Source: Chaenocephalus aceratus (taxonomy: Eukaryota; Chordata; Actinopteri; Perciformes; Channichthyidae). From it: DNA of 64,000 nucleotides. Below are positions 22,942 to 33,042 of this stretch, one piece after another. The notes under the pieces are model-generated. The model had not been told where the DNA came from. It saw nothing but the letters and a program-made list of their open reading frames with translations, and ran no database searches. Each line of letters starts with the position of its first letter. The stretch's first letter is position 1. The stretch is from assembly GCA_023974075.1 (NCBI GenBank), contig JAMFTG010000627.1:1-64000 (forward strand). The letters are read 5' to 3'. The position numbers were made by a program, and so were the translations under genes.

Positions 22942-23640
22942 TGTAGCTAGACTCTGGGTTATCTTAGAAACGAATGCTGGACCTCTGTCACTGTTAATCC
23001 CTGCTGGAACACCACATCTAGGGATAACATCTTTGAGAAGACACTTTACAACTGTTCCAGTCTTCTTTTCTGGTAGGGTAGGCCTCTACTCATTTGGAGA
23101 ACTGGCACACTATTACCAAAATATATTTGAATCCTTGGCATGGTGGCGCGAAAAGTCAATTTGCATATTTACAAAGGGCCCCGAGGGGGGCGGTAAATGG
23201 TCATGCTAAACTGGACCACTTCTTCTTCTTGTCTGCTGGCATATCATGCATCTATCTACAAGGGTCTGTGTAGCTAGTGTGATGCCTGGAGCAAACCATT
23301 GTGACTTTATAATCCCATTCATCCCTCCTTTTCCTACATGTGATTTGCCATGTGCAACATGTGCCAAAACATGGAGGAACGAACGTGGACAAACCATCCG
23401 TCCGTCTGGGTGGAGCCACAAGCTGGACTTAGCGTCAAGTGTACAACCTCGTCTTAGCCATAAATCTTTCTCCCTAACATCAGCGCGGGCTTGCATGTCC
23501 GCGACATCATTAAAGGAAGGCAAACAAATGGGTTCTGCGCGTTGTGTCGAGGGGCATTGGAGCACCATAGAAGAGCAGGAAACTGCTGCTTGTTTAGCCG
23601 CGGTGTCGGCTCACGCATTACCACGCGAAATAGGATCATC
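22942..23640 (-). pseudogene. pol: retroviral integrase zinc domain and catalytic core, frames broken
   Basis: On the minus strand 23568-23206 encodes the N-terminal zinc-binding region ending in 'CMICQQTRRRSG'. Further 3' a piece with 'NMQIDF' (first catalytic Asp) is followed by several stops. A piece with 'INSDRGPAFVSKITQSL' (second catalytic Asp) sits near 22995. Frameshifts and stops between 23060 and 23200 make this copy inactive. The catalytic residues are still recognisable at the expected spacing. Confidence 0.78.
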
Positions 23641-24328
23641 AGAATTTGTGTGAGCAGCACACTTAACTACTGCTAGCTGTGCAGGGAGCATGATAGCGTC
23701 TAATAGCTCAGCTACTAACGCATGATGTTGAATAGGCTTACCAGCCGATGTTAAGAAACCGCGCATTTTCCACAAGACACAAATCATGGCACACACCAAA
23801 CGCATACCTGGAGTCTGTGAAAATGGTTGCAACTCTATCTTTAGCCAAAATACACGCCCTCAGCAGAGCATACAATTCTGCGGCCTGATTCTACGTGCCA
23901 TTTGGCAAGGCCCGGCTTTCTAAGACCTCCCAGTCGTCCACAACAGCATAGCCTGCTAAGTGTACTGTGTCAGACGGCCTGCTCGCAGACCCGTCTATGT
24001 ATAGAATCATATCTGAATTAGGGATAGGAGTTTGCAACATATCAGTTCTGGGGGAAGAAAACATGTCAATCGTTGTGACGCAGTCATGTGTGATTTCAAA
24101 ATCTGGAATCGGTACCAGCGTAGCTGGGTTTAGAGTGGGGGAGCGTTTAAGTGTGATGTGTGGGCTTGAAAGAATTATCGCTTCATAACCAGATCGCCTT
24201 GCTGCTGTCATATGCTGAGTAGCAGAGGTGTTCAGAATATGCAAAACTGCATGTGGGACATGTACTACACAGTCACTGGCCAGTACAATGGGAGAAGATT
24301 GTTTGATAACAATTGCAACTGCGGCCAC
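23641..24328 (-). pseudogene. pol: retroviral RNase H domain, broken
   Basis: RNase H degrades the RNA strand during reverse transcription. 24328-23891 ends with 'YIDGSASRP' and 'AGYAVVDDWEVLES', the first acidic motif and following strand of the domain. After a stop at 23891 the rest reads in another frame (23832-23611), with 'ELLDAIMLPAQLAVVKCAAH' near the last conserved motif. At least one stop and one shift separate the parts. Confidence 0.78.
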
Positions 24329-24477
24329 TGCCCGCAGGCATGAGGCATACCGAGCACCACAGGGGAGAGTCGAGATGAGTAGTATGCAACAGGCCGGAAA
24401 TTAGAGCCATGCTTCTGCACCAAGATGCCCGTTGCAAAGCCCCCCTTCTCATGGATGTGTAGATGAAAAGGTTGATG

Positions 24478-25352
24478 TTAATCAGGGAGCCCCAGGGCAG
24501 GAGCTGATGTCAGGGCTCGCTTTAAGTCCTGAAAAGCTGTGTGCATGTCCTCAGACCATTGAACAATGTTAGGGGCAGAGTGGCAGCACGCAGGACAGAG
24601 TCCATAGCAGCGTACTCGTATATCCAATGTCTGCAGTAGTTTGCCATGCCCAAAAAGGAAAGCATCTCCTTCTTTGTGCGGGGTGGTGCCACTTTGTTCA
24701 AAAGACAAATCCTTGCTGGCGAGAGGAGTCGGTGTCCATCCCTCAGAATGTGACCCAAGTATGTGACCTCAGTCTGGCAGTACTGCAACTTAGCCAGGGA
24801 TGCTCTGTGTCCGCATTCAGAAAGTCTTTTCATGAGCAGAATAGAGTCGATGCGACATGCGTCCATGTTGGGAGAAGCTAACAACAGGTCATCTGCGTAC
24901 TGAAGCAAGGTACTACCTCCTGTAAGGACCAAAGTGTCCAGATCTCTCTTAACAGCTGCAGCGTACACAGGAGGCGACTCGACATACCCCTGTGGGAGGC
25001 GCGTGTATGTGATTTGTTTACCTTTAAAAGTAAATGCAAACGGATACTGGCTGTCTGGATGCAGAGGAACAGAGAAAAACGCTGAACACAAATCAATCAC
25101 TGTGTAATACTTGGAATCTGGGGGCAGAGAAGCAAGGATCGAATTAGTGTCAGGCACTATAGGAGCTGTCGGAATGACAATAGCGTTAATAGCTTGCAAA
25201 TCTTGGACAAAACGCCACTCATCAGGGCGATTGTTAAAAGCAGCTGTGCAGTAACAATTCAACACAGGCCGCATAAGGGACATTAAGGAAGCACACACAG
25301 GGGAAATGCTAGCAATTTTCTGAATTCCTGTTGTTGAGAAAACAGAAATCAT
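24478..25352 (-). pseudogene. pol: retroviral reverse transcriptase
   Basis: Reverse transcriptase of the provirus. Motifs in order: 'RFVQDLQAINAIV', 'YYTVIDLCSAFFSVPL', 'FTFKGKQITYTRLPQGY', the catalytic box YADD in 'LLQYADDLLLASPN' (24888-24899), 'VTYLGHILRDGHR', and the connection 'KKEMLSFLGMANYCRHWI'. The frame breaks near 24560 and continues in a second frame to 24478. Compared with other retroviruses, the stretch between protease and reverse transcriptase is too short, so a deletion there is likely. The pattern matches gamma/epsilon-type pol. Confidence 0.9.
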
Positions 25353-25831
25353 GTTGAAATATGGAAATGACCAACAATAAAGGTTGTCTTGAGATGATTG
25401 AATTGGACAGCTTGATAGACTTTGCTGTCAGGAATAGTCAAAAACAATCCGTCTGGAGTGCAATGTATTGTTGCTTGTAATTTACAAAGCAAATCTCTGC
25501 CCATTAGATTAATAGGACTTCCATCTGAAATAATGAAAGAGTGTTGGACATTTGATCCTTCGATTGAAACATTAGTACTCTCTGAAACGGGCTCGGACAT
25601 AGGAATGCCAGAAACTCCCATTGTTGTAACACAATTATTAGTTGCTTCACACACTTTCTCCTTAGTCCGCACTGCTGACAATGTGGCAACGCTGTCAATT
25701 AAAATATCTACATTCGTACCACTAAAATCAACAGGCATAATCGGATCTTCACGCGGGTTATTGGAAAGGCGAATTGTTGCTGCTTGAATGGGGAAATGCT
25801 GTGAATCTGATCCCATTTCTCCATGGCCTCC
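25349..25831 (-). pseudogene. pro: retroviral protease (pro), after the gag UAG
   Basis: The frame continues directly from the UAG at 25832-25834 and contains a retroviral-type aspartic protease. The active-site block reads 'VDILIDSVATLSAV' (about 25665-25707), where the usual Asp-Thr/Ser-Gly triad has Val in place of Gly (25688-25690). The flap and helix motif 'INLMGRDLL' follows. Protease normally cleaves Gag and Pol; the Gly-to-Val change would be expected to inactivate it. The frame ends at 25349 just before the reverse-transcriptase frame. Confidence 0.83.
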
Positions 25832-25840
25832 CTATTGTGG
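25826..25840 (-). promoter_or_regulatory. gag-pro UAG readthrough context
   Basis: On the minus strand the gag frame ends CAA TAG GGA GGC CA. The TAG (25834-25832) is in frame with both the upstream zinc knuckle and the downstream protease. In gammaretroviruses a UAG followed by GGAGG and a structured element is read through at low rate to make Gag-Pol. The match to that context supports readthrough rather than frameshifting as the ancestral mechanism. I did not fold the downstream RNA. Confidence 0.75.
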
Positions 25841-26115
25841 ATTATAGCCACCCTGTGCTGCGGCATTCTGCCCCTGCTGGGCTTGCCTGTCATAGGGTGG
25901 AAACCGGCTGTTGGACAGAGGTGGGGGTGCCTGGGGAGTTGGAGGAGGCTGCAGTGTGGGCCGCGGGGGTGGGGGCAGAGCAGGCAAGTTGTGTGTGTGC
26001 TGTTGTGCCCCCCACCTCTTGGGACATTTAGCTGCCCAATGATCTGTGCAACCGCAGACGTGGCAGTCATTTGTTTTTGGGGGTTTCTGTTTTGCTGCTG
26101 TCTGTTTTTTTTGTC
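25835..26115 (-). pseudogene. gag: retroviral Gag nucleocapsid with one zinc knuckle
   Basis: In the frame that leads into the UAG, the minus strand encodes one CX2CX4HX4C zinc knuckle, 'CHVCGCTDHWAAKC' (26024-26065), which binds viral RNA. A Pro-rich tail and a Gln/Gly-rich end follow. The frame is shifted relative to the capsid frame upstream. A run of eight A's on the minus strand (plus-strand T-run near 26106-26113) lies exactly between them and is the likely site of the one-base slip. Confidence 0.82.
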
Positions 26116-27345
26116 TTGATAACCCTGTGATCTTCCCTGATTTTGATACTGCTGTGTGCGGTTTTGTCCCTGAAACTGCTGGGAGTTATCCGCACTCTGA
26201 TAAGCCTGTGTATTTTGAGGCAATTGTTGCAGCAGCTGGGCAATTCTGGGGGTCAGAAATATCTGGCTTCTGTGCAGGGCACGCATTGTGGCTATCGTGA
26301 GTTTCCAGGTTTTAACTTGCCAGTCAGGAGTCGCCATCATGTAGGTTTGAGCTGTCTCAGGGATTAAATTATGTAACAAACTCTGTATGGCGAACAAATC
26401 ATTGCCCTCCCTTTTAATGCCCGCATTATTATCCCACACTGTCATGAAACGCTGGAGAAATTCTGGGACAGTTTCTGTTGGGCTCTGTACGCAAGCCATC
26501 ACTTGCGAAAAATCTGTGTGAGTCTTAGCGCATGCTCCAATAGCCGAAGCAGCGACGGTTTGAATCCACATGTCGCGCGTCTGTGTCGGAGGCCAGTTAC
26601 CTGCAGGCGTACACTCAGGAAATGTAAACTCGTCTCTGCACGTGGGCAGATCTGCCTTGTATGTTAGGATTATCAGCTGTTTAACATCATGAACCAAACA
26701 GTTATAAACTGAGCAGACATTAGTCAACCACGACAGATACTCATCTGGGCTTTTAGTGGGACATGGAGCGTGATTAGTGACATCCATGACCTCAGCGGGT
26801 GTCCAAGGCTTATAAACTGGAATTTCTCCTATTAGTATTTTCGGGGTGGTCACAGTTTCAGCAGAATTATTATTCTGAGATGTTTGCAGTCTCGTGATAA
26901 TTCTATGTGGGACGTTTGGATTGTATAATGTTTTTGTTGCGGAACTAGGGGTGGGGGTTTTTAATGGGCTGCTGTCTGAAATGTCCTCTCCACTGTCCGC
27001 TGCACTGTGTTCCTGCTGCTCAATATCTTGTTCTCTATACTGTCCTGACTGATATCTCAACCCATTTTCATTCATGATAGCTGTAATTAACAGATCATCA
27101 TCGGAGTTTCTCGCAACAGGATTTGAGAGATCTATCGCGGGAATTATTTTTGTACAGAGAGCTACAGCCTGCTTTTCCTCCAGCAGCCCAGCGTCTGTTA
27201 GAATGGAAATTAGCTGAGCGGTGCTGGGAGATTTCCCTCGTCTTTTCAGCCAATCGTACATAACTGATTTCGCAATGGCTGCAACGTCCTTTCCGTGTCT
27301 TTCCTTAATTCTGGACATGTTCTCGGATTTAACATCAAAAGCAGC
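26066..27345 (-). pseudogene. gag: retroviral Gag, central and capsid region
   Basis: A long open frame (about 425 codons of retroviral sequence) downstream of a hAT insertion. From its N-side it has a helical segment resembling a death-fold (27157-27330) and an acidic, Ser-rich linker. A capsid-like region follows with 'CVQSPTETVPEFLQRFMTVW' (a possible major homology-like stretch near 26440-26500). It ends in a Gln-rich stretch before the frameshift into the nucleocapsid. Gag forms the virion core. The first 14 codons of the open frame (27387-27346) belong to the inserted hAT and are not Gag. Confidence 0.85.
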
Positions 27346-28610
27346 CTCTAGGCCAGTGACCACCAACTGGCGGCCCGCGGGCCACATCCGGCCCGCCAGA
27401 CATTCTCATCCGGCCCGCACGACGGGGGTGACTGTGGCGTTGGCGGAGTGGTTATTGCGTTCGCCCCCCACCCATTTCTTTGTTTACAACGTCTCGTGAG
27501 TAAGGTGCAGTACCGGAGTCCAACAGAGAGGCAGCAGCTGCGGGACAGTAGACTGCGTACTGCAAAACCTTCCCTCCCCTGAAGAAGAAGTGATCCTTCG
27601 TTGTGAAGAGTCTGGTTAATGCGCTCCGCACCACAGCAGTAGCCCCGCTGCGACAGAGTCCAACAGAGAGGCTGGAGCTGCGGGACAGTAGCCTAGAAGC
27701 AGGGTTGGGTTGTAACGGAATACATAACAGCGTTACGTAATCAGAATACAAAAGTCAAGTAGGCTAACTGTATTCAGCTGGCGTTACATTTGAAAAACGA
27801 GTAATCTGATTACAGTTACTTTCGTAAACCTGAAGTGAATACATTTTGGATTACTTATTGGAATTATTGGTGGAAAGGTTTCCTCACAAAATGTAATATT
27901 CATTACCGGCAGAACTGTGTGCACACTGCACTGCGCTGCAGCTTGTCTGTGAGCGAGAGAGAGATGCAGCGTGTCTGTGAGGCCCCGCCCCCGCACGCAG
28001 ATGAGAGAGAGAGATCTCTTTTAAAATATATTGAAAGTTAGAAACGGAGATGGTTGGATAAAATGTGCAAGATAACGTTTATGTATCATTTCTTTATTGT
28101 CGAAATGATGACATTTATAACGGGATGAAATCAAAGTGAATGGCCTGCTGCTGCTGAATGCATGGGGCAAGTGACTGGAAAAGGTTTTAAAAGTTATTAC
28201 ATCGTTTCAGATAATAAATAATAATGATAATTCATTCTATTTAGGAGCGCCTTTCAAAGCACCCAAGGACACCTTACAATTCATAACATATTCCAACTGG
28301 GAAAGGTTTTAAGACAGTACAAAGAATGCAGTCCGGGTGATGTTTTTTATGTGGGGTGCAGATGAGAGAGCTGTCAGAATGACACCAAGATGTTGTGTTT
28401 GAGTTCTTGATAAGCCATGAAAACAGTAAAAGAAGTGTCTCCTGTTCACCAAAACATACCCATCTGTTATGGAAAAAGAAAGTATTCCAAAAGTAATCTG
28501 AATACTATTTATAAAATTCTGGGCTATATAAAAATTGCTGGCCCGCGATAGTGTCTATTGGTTACATTTCGGCCCATGGACAAATGTAGTTGGTGATCCC
28601 TGCTCTAGGC
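27346..28610. mobile_element. hAT-type DNA transposon inserted in retroviral gag, 8-bp TSD
   Basis: The element 27354-28602 (1249 bp) is flanked by exact CTCTAGGC at 27346-27353 and 28603-28610. Its ends are CAGTGACCACCAACT and the inverted AGTTGGTGATCCCTG. The left end then runs into a 'ggcccgcgggcc' palindrome and GGCCCGC repeats, a common form of hAT end in vertebrates. Inside, about 27697-28500 looks like yet another repeat with 'gtaatctgattac' motifs, and 28215-28300 like a LINE tail. No transposase is seen. Confidence 0.88.
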
Positions 28611-29094
28611 TAAGCAAATGACAACTCGCCGCACATTTAGAAACCCTATCAATCAACGCCTTGAGCTCAATGGCGCCTCGCTCGGCGCCAACTGATTTTT
28701 CATTTTTCCGCTCATCATAACCTCTTTTTTCTGCAATAGCCATCCAAGCTTTAACACATTCCTTCATGTATCCTATATCCCAGGAGCAATTCACCTCATT
28801 TTCAATCAATTTGAACGCCTGCCACAACACGCCCATGTCAAATGTACCAGTTAACGGCCAATCAAATTGAATCTTCCCTTTCTGATTATTCTGCTGTGAG
28901 TATTCACAAAGTAACGAGGTGAACGGCATAACTTTAGACCAATCCAAGCTTCTTCCGACAATTCCAGACGGCATATTAGGGGAAAACATGTGCGTGTAAT
29001 GGCTGTCTGTAATAGGATTTTTTGGAAGTGTCTTGGTGCGTGAATTCTTTTTCATCTTACCAACTGAATCGTTTGTGGAGACAGTATTACCCAT
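28611..29094 (-). pseudogene. gag: retroviral Gag N-terminal (matrix) region
   Basis: The start is the ATG at 29094, chosen because the second residue is Gly ('MGNTVS'), a typical N-myristoylation signal for membrane targeting of Gag. About 160 codons run to the hAT target site at 28603-28610. It is rich in Lys, with aromatic and Trp-containing helices such as 'VLWQAFKLIENEV'. It reads into the next Gag piece in the same frame once the insertion is ignored. The region is open, so the hAT is the main lesion here. Confidence 0.83.
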
Positions 29095-29147
29095 GTTTAA
29101 CGGTTAGTACAATAAAACAAACACTGCAATTTAGACAAACAAACAAA

Positions 29148-30428
29148 CTCGTAACTAGGGTTGGGTATCGTTTGAATTTCCACGATTCCGATTCTACTTT
29201 TCGATTCTTGATTCCGATTCTTTGAGGGGCATGGAAAAAAAATGATACATGCTTCTTCCACCAAAACAATTACATTTATTCGAGAAACTTTTACACAGGT
29301 TAGTTTAAAGTAATATTCACATTAATCAGTCTGTTTATATTCACTGCTATGTAACTTTAACCTGAGAACCACTGAAGCTACAACAGTGCACAGTCAACTT
29401 TTAAAAACAGTTCTTGTTGAGAAAAACAAGCATATCTGCCTTCTCAGGCATACCGGGAAGAAATGTTTGAACATTTTGAAGTAAAATGCTTCAATCTGGT
29501 GCACACGCAGAATTACTAGAGACTAGATCTAGGGGGTACAACTCTAAACACCCATATGAAAAAGATCGGTTTACATTTTAATAACAAATAGCCTACATGT
29601 AACGCATTTTATTTTTGTTGTTCATTCATATCTTACTATTTTATTTATGCATATTTTTTTATCTCTCCAGTTTAAAACGATATGTCTGGTTTACTGTCCT
29701 ATAGTATACATTGGAATGATTTCAAACCTGTTTTATCCCAATAATTATAAAAGAGTGCCTTGGAAATATGTATGCGTTTGAGACCCACTGAGATAACTTA
29801 GACTAAAGTGAACTATCTAAACACTCAAGAGTCCTTCACCTCACTGAGCTGAAGTTATCAGCCTCTCAGTCTGACTGGAGAGGACTCTCCCTCCACATCA
29901 TTGTAGAAACATCTTCTTCTTGAGCAGCTAGCACCAGATGCTAATAACAACAGCGGTTCCAGTGCACCCTCCCTTTCTCCCTCGCTCACACGCACTTTGG
30001 CTGTGAGCTGCGGTTGCCAGATAAGCCAACATCCCCCATTTTCATCACTTTCAGCGCCCATCGTACAGGGCAAATGAAAAGTGTAACCGGGATGAAAAGG
30101 GTGTTACATTTACTTAATTATGAATGTTGTTACATCAAGGCCGAAAATTAGGATGAGCACCAACGGTCAAAACATTTATTTTTTCTCCCAGAAGCTGTCA
30201 GCGCAGCGCCTCCACAGATCTGGCGCCCTAGGCGAACATTTATAATGCCAGTGCGACGGGCCGGCCCTGGTCTCAGGTTACACTGTAGGAAATGTAGATA
30301 CAACGCTACATTTCCCGCCCCGCTGCAGTCATGCAGTAGGCTACGGAGAGCGGCGAGAAACATTTCCTCAGGAATCGAAAAGCGGATCCGAAATTCACAT
30401 TCTCTCGGTACCCAACCCTACTCGTAAC
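29148..30428. mobile_element. hAT-type DNA transposon copy B with 8-bp TSD (in the retroviral leader)
   Basis: The element 29156-30420 (1265 bp) has exact flanks CTCGTAAC at 29148-29155 and 30421-30428. Its ends TAGGGTTGGGTA and TACCCAACCCTA match copy A at 6911-11439. It is the uninterrupted form of that family and shows where copy A was hit by the Harbinger-like element. It sits between the retroviral primer-binding site and gag. It has no transposase and is therefore non-autonomous. Confidence 0.92.
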
Positions 30429-31399
30429 AAACATCAACGTGACTCCTCCAATTGAATTTTAATCCGAATTAGGGAGACTTTCAGAGGGGGTAGAGAAATA
30501 TCTGTTTAATATGAGTGCCTTCTTACTCATATATACTTGTACACGTGCTAAGAACGGAATCTGTTGAAGAGCAATAACCAATTTATTCTCAAATCAACAA
30601 CCACTATGCTAATTTAGTGGTGCTTTGCTCTCGTCCGAGAGCATAGACTTTAATTTTTTTTCTCCCACCCTTTCTTCCAAAACAGCCAAATTCAGCAACT
30701 CATCAGTTATGAAAACACAGCGCGATATCACATTCTCATACCACGTTTCCCATAAATAACCGCTTTCTTTAGTTCGAAAATCGGCAATGGTGTGGAACAA
30801 ATTTGACACTATGTGTCGTTTTCCTCTCTTTGCCTGCGGCTCTCCACAGGGGGGGGGGGGGAGAATCTGCAGGCAGATTGGAAGCGATGCCAGCTGTTGA
30901 TTTAATGAGTTTAACCTCTGAAATCCCCAGAATTCGGCGATTTGTTTCAATACAAATCTATCACATTGCTCCTAATGCAGAAACTCCACTTTACTGATGC
31001 TCTCTTTTAAGGTCTCTCCGATTATTTGCCGTGTGTAATTGTCCGGTAATTTAATTCCGAGAAACACACAGAGGAAATCAGTCAAAGTCGATATCCTAGG
31101 TTATTTATTAGCCCCAAATATTCTCATTGTTTTTTTACATGAGCTGTGTTTGCTCTGTAGGCACATGCCCCAGCAGCAATCACTGGGAGAATTGGCCAGG
31201 ACAACGTCCTCTTTTGACACCAATTTCCAAGGTTATTTGTAATCCTCAAATGTAAACGAGTAGAGAAACCAAAAAAAAATATGCAGCCGCTCAGTTTCAC
31301 AGGTAATTTTATGATACCGTCAATCACAGATTCTGGTAAGGCAATGCCCAAATATATATATTTGAATTTACACTTACCAGTCTCTGAAGATCTTTTGGT
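30429..31399 (-). other. retroviral leader with a possible short ORF
   Basis: Between the primer-binding site and gag (hAT copy B removed) lies about 1 kb. On the minus strand 30950-30609 is a 113-codon open frame that is hydrophilic and Lys/Glu-rich towards its end ('LEERVGEKKLKSMLSDES'). A second open frame of 75 codons is at 31351-31124. A poly-G run at 30849-30860 is a likely slip point. Walleye dermal sarcoma virus, an epsilonretrovirus, has an accessory ORF in this position; I see no sequence match, so this is only positional. Confidence 0.4.
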
Positions 31400-31417
31400 A
31401 TCCTGTCGACAACGCCA
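31400..31417 (-). promoter_or_regulatory. primer-binding site, tRNA-Ser-like
   Basis: On the minus strand, three bases after the LTR end, lies TGGCGTTGTCGACAGGAT. It is complementary to a tRNA 3' end whose last bases are GCCA. A G discriminator base before CCA and an 'ATCCTG' T-arm strand are features of serine tRNAs. The match by eye is good but not perfect, so the tRNA identity is an inference. Confidence 0.65.
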
Positions 31418-31420
31418 ATT

Positions 31421-31880
31421 TGTATAGGAAACTTCTGTGTAGCAATGTATCTGGAGTCACCGACTCATGAAAGAGACACAGGACGAGCAGGAGTTCTGAT
31501 GTCAAACACTGAGATTTAATACAAATATCAGCCGGAGAATTCACATCACAAGTCACCCAGTCAAAGGTTTCTGACTGCACGGGTGGGTTGCCATGTCAAA
31601 TCTGAATCCGCTTCTCATCCTAATAGACCTTTTAACTAGCTTACAGGGAGACAACTCCCACCTTGGGGAAGGCATCTGTGTCCACCTGGAAGCAATGAAT
31701 TATCTTTATCTGACTCTAGGGCTCTTGTGACCGACAGTTGACCGGTCATTAAATTGGTAAGGTCAGCCACAGCTGACCGTTCCCCTTCCTTAAGACAGAT
31801 ACCAGACTTCGGCTTGGTCATAAAACGTCAACAGGCTGAAAGGTCAAATATCTTAGTAAAGCTACAATTATTCCCTTACA
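31421..31880 (-). repeat. proviral 5' LTR (460 bp)
   Basis: Reading on the + strand, it starts TGTATAGGAA and ends ATTCCCTTACA, matching the interrupted 3' LTR at 18204-19432. By eye the two differ at roughly a dozen positions. On the minus strand a poly(A)-like ATTAAA lies near 31517. It is the uninterrupted reference for the L2-hit LTR. Confidence 0.92.
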
Positions 31881-31885
31881 ATATG

Positions 31886-32589
31886 TACATTGATATTAAT
31901 CATCCCCATGTAATGGTTTATGGACACACTGCTGACCCAGGCATTCTTTAATTCTTTGCACAGTGCCGTAAAACTCCATCCATTTTTGCTCCTTTGTCAG
32001 CCGTCCTCCAGCTGTCAATAACTTCACAATAACAATAACAAAACAATGTGCATACACAACAGCCATTCCATTATTGGCAGATTATGGGAATAAGAGACAG
32101 TAGTATATTACAAGAGATTAAAAAGAACTAAATGCCTTTGCCTTTATTAAAGATTAAAAAAACAACTCTAAAGTATCCCCGTCTTTAACTGTCTGTGATG
32201 TCTGCATCTGGTTCAGGGACAAAGGGAGGTATATGCTTCTGTATTAGAAGGTGACATTTCGTAGATGCATCAGACCTCTCCTGCTGCTGATGATAAACTG
32301 TGCTTACATTAAAGTATAGGCTATATCGAGTTGAGTAATTTTTCAAATCACAATTTATCCACAAAGGGCTTTACTCAAAATATGTAAAAAGTGCTCACTT
32401 AAATGTTGCTACTATATGCATCATTGCAGTGGAAACTATATATTGTGCATTAGATGGAATGTTCTTCTGAATCTACTGTATAACGAGAAGTACTTTTACA
32501 TAATACATCCACTGCCTTCTCTAAAAATACCTCGGCATGTTATTGTGTTTTGTGTCTGTGACGGTGTGTGAAATGTGTGTTTGCTGCAG
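31886..32589. other. intron without recognised features before exon
   Basis: About 700 bp of AT-rich intron. The last part is TG-rich ('gtgtgtgaaatgtgtgtttg') and ends in the acceptor 'ctgcag' at 32584-32589. Confidence 0.6.
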
Positions 32590-32777
32590 ACGAACAGGTG
32601 GCAGATTTCCCCTGCGGCCTGGAGGCTCCGGCCAGGACCTGCGAGAACGGCACCATCTGCAAGGAGTACTGGACGGGACCCAACTACGGCATCACAAACT
32701 TCGACAACATCCTCTTCGCTATTCTCACTGTGTTCCAGTGCATCACCATGGAGGGATGGGTAGAGATCCTCTACAAC
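32590..32777 (+). CDS. cacna1b: voltage-gated Ca2+ channel alpha1 exon: domain I turret and pore loop
   Basis: A 188-nt exon encoding the extracellular turret between S5 and the pore, then the pore helix and selectivity filter. The filter reads 'FQCITMEGW'; its Glu is the domain I residue of the EEEE ring that makes the channel Ca2+ selective. The first two bases finish an Asp codon begun at 18138, and it ends at a codon boundary before 'gtgagt'. The turret carries '[11 protein letters not shown]' and '[17 protein letters not shown]', which is the form I know from Cav2.2 and differs from Cav2.1 and Cav2.3. That is the basis for cacna1b; teleosts often keep two copies (a/b) and I cannot tell which this is. 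Confidence 0.9.
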
Positions 32778-33042
32778 GTGAGTCCACTGACAGGAAGCAC
32801 ATCTGAACTGTTTGTAAAGCACTGTCTGTTAGGTAGTGGCAGACTGAAACAAAAATAAATCAGGCCAGGAGTTTGACCCATGAGTTTGACAGGTTGACCT
32901 GGGGGTCAACCTGTCTGCATGCTGCAAACCACAGAGCATTGATTTGTAGGCTAACTATTTGTTGATGCCATCTAGTTTTAAGTATGGCCAATGTGTTCAT
33001 CTGGGAGGAAAGTTCACAAAGTCTACAAAATACAACATTTGG
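32778..33042. other. intron segment with short inverted repeat
   Basis: Ordinary intron between the donor and a hAT element. Near 32880-32912, 'gacaggttgacctgg' and 'gtcaacctgtc' form a short imperfect inverted repeat. No gene is seen. Confidence 0.5.

Larger units (their letters stand above)
18199..31885 (-). mobile_element. endogenous retrovirus, complete provirus with paired LTRs
   Basis: Two LTRs in the same orientation (18204-19432 and 31421-31880) enclose gag, pro, pol and env on the minus strand. The flanks carry an exact 5-bp duplication ATATG at 18199-18203 and 31881-31885. Both LTRs start TG and end CA. A primer-binding site and a polypurine tract sit in the correct places. Gene order, a UAG between gag and pro, the pol-env overlap and the CWLC/CX6CC Env motifs point to a gamma/epsilon-like retrovirus of fish. 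Three later insertions (18491-19253, 27354-28602, 29156-30420) and several frameshifts show it is a defective fossil. The LTRs differ at roughly a dozen sites by eye. Confidence 0.93.

Noticed and set aside
30245..30427. Frames inside hAT copy B and the matching part of copy A
   Set aside because: Short, GC-rich and not conserved between the two copies.
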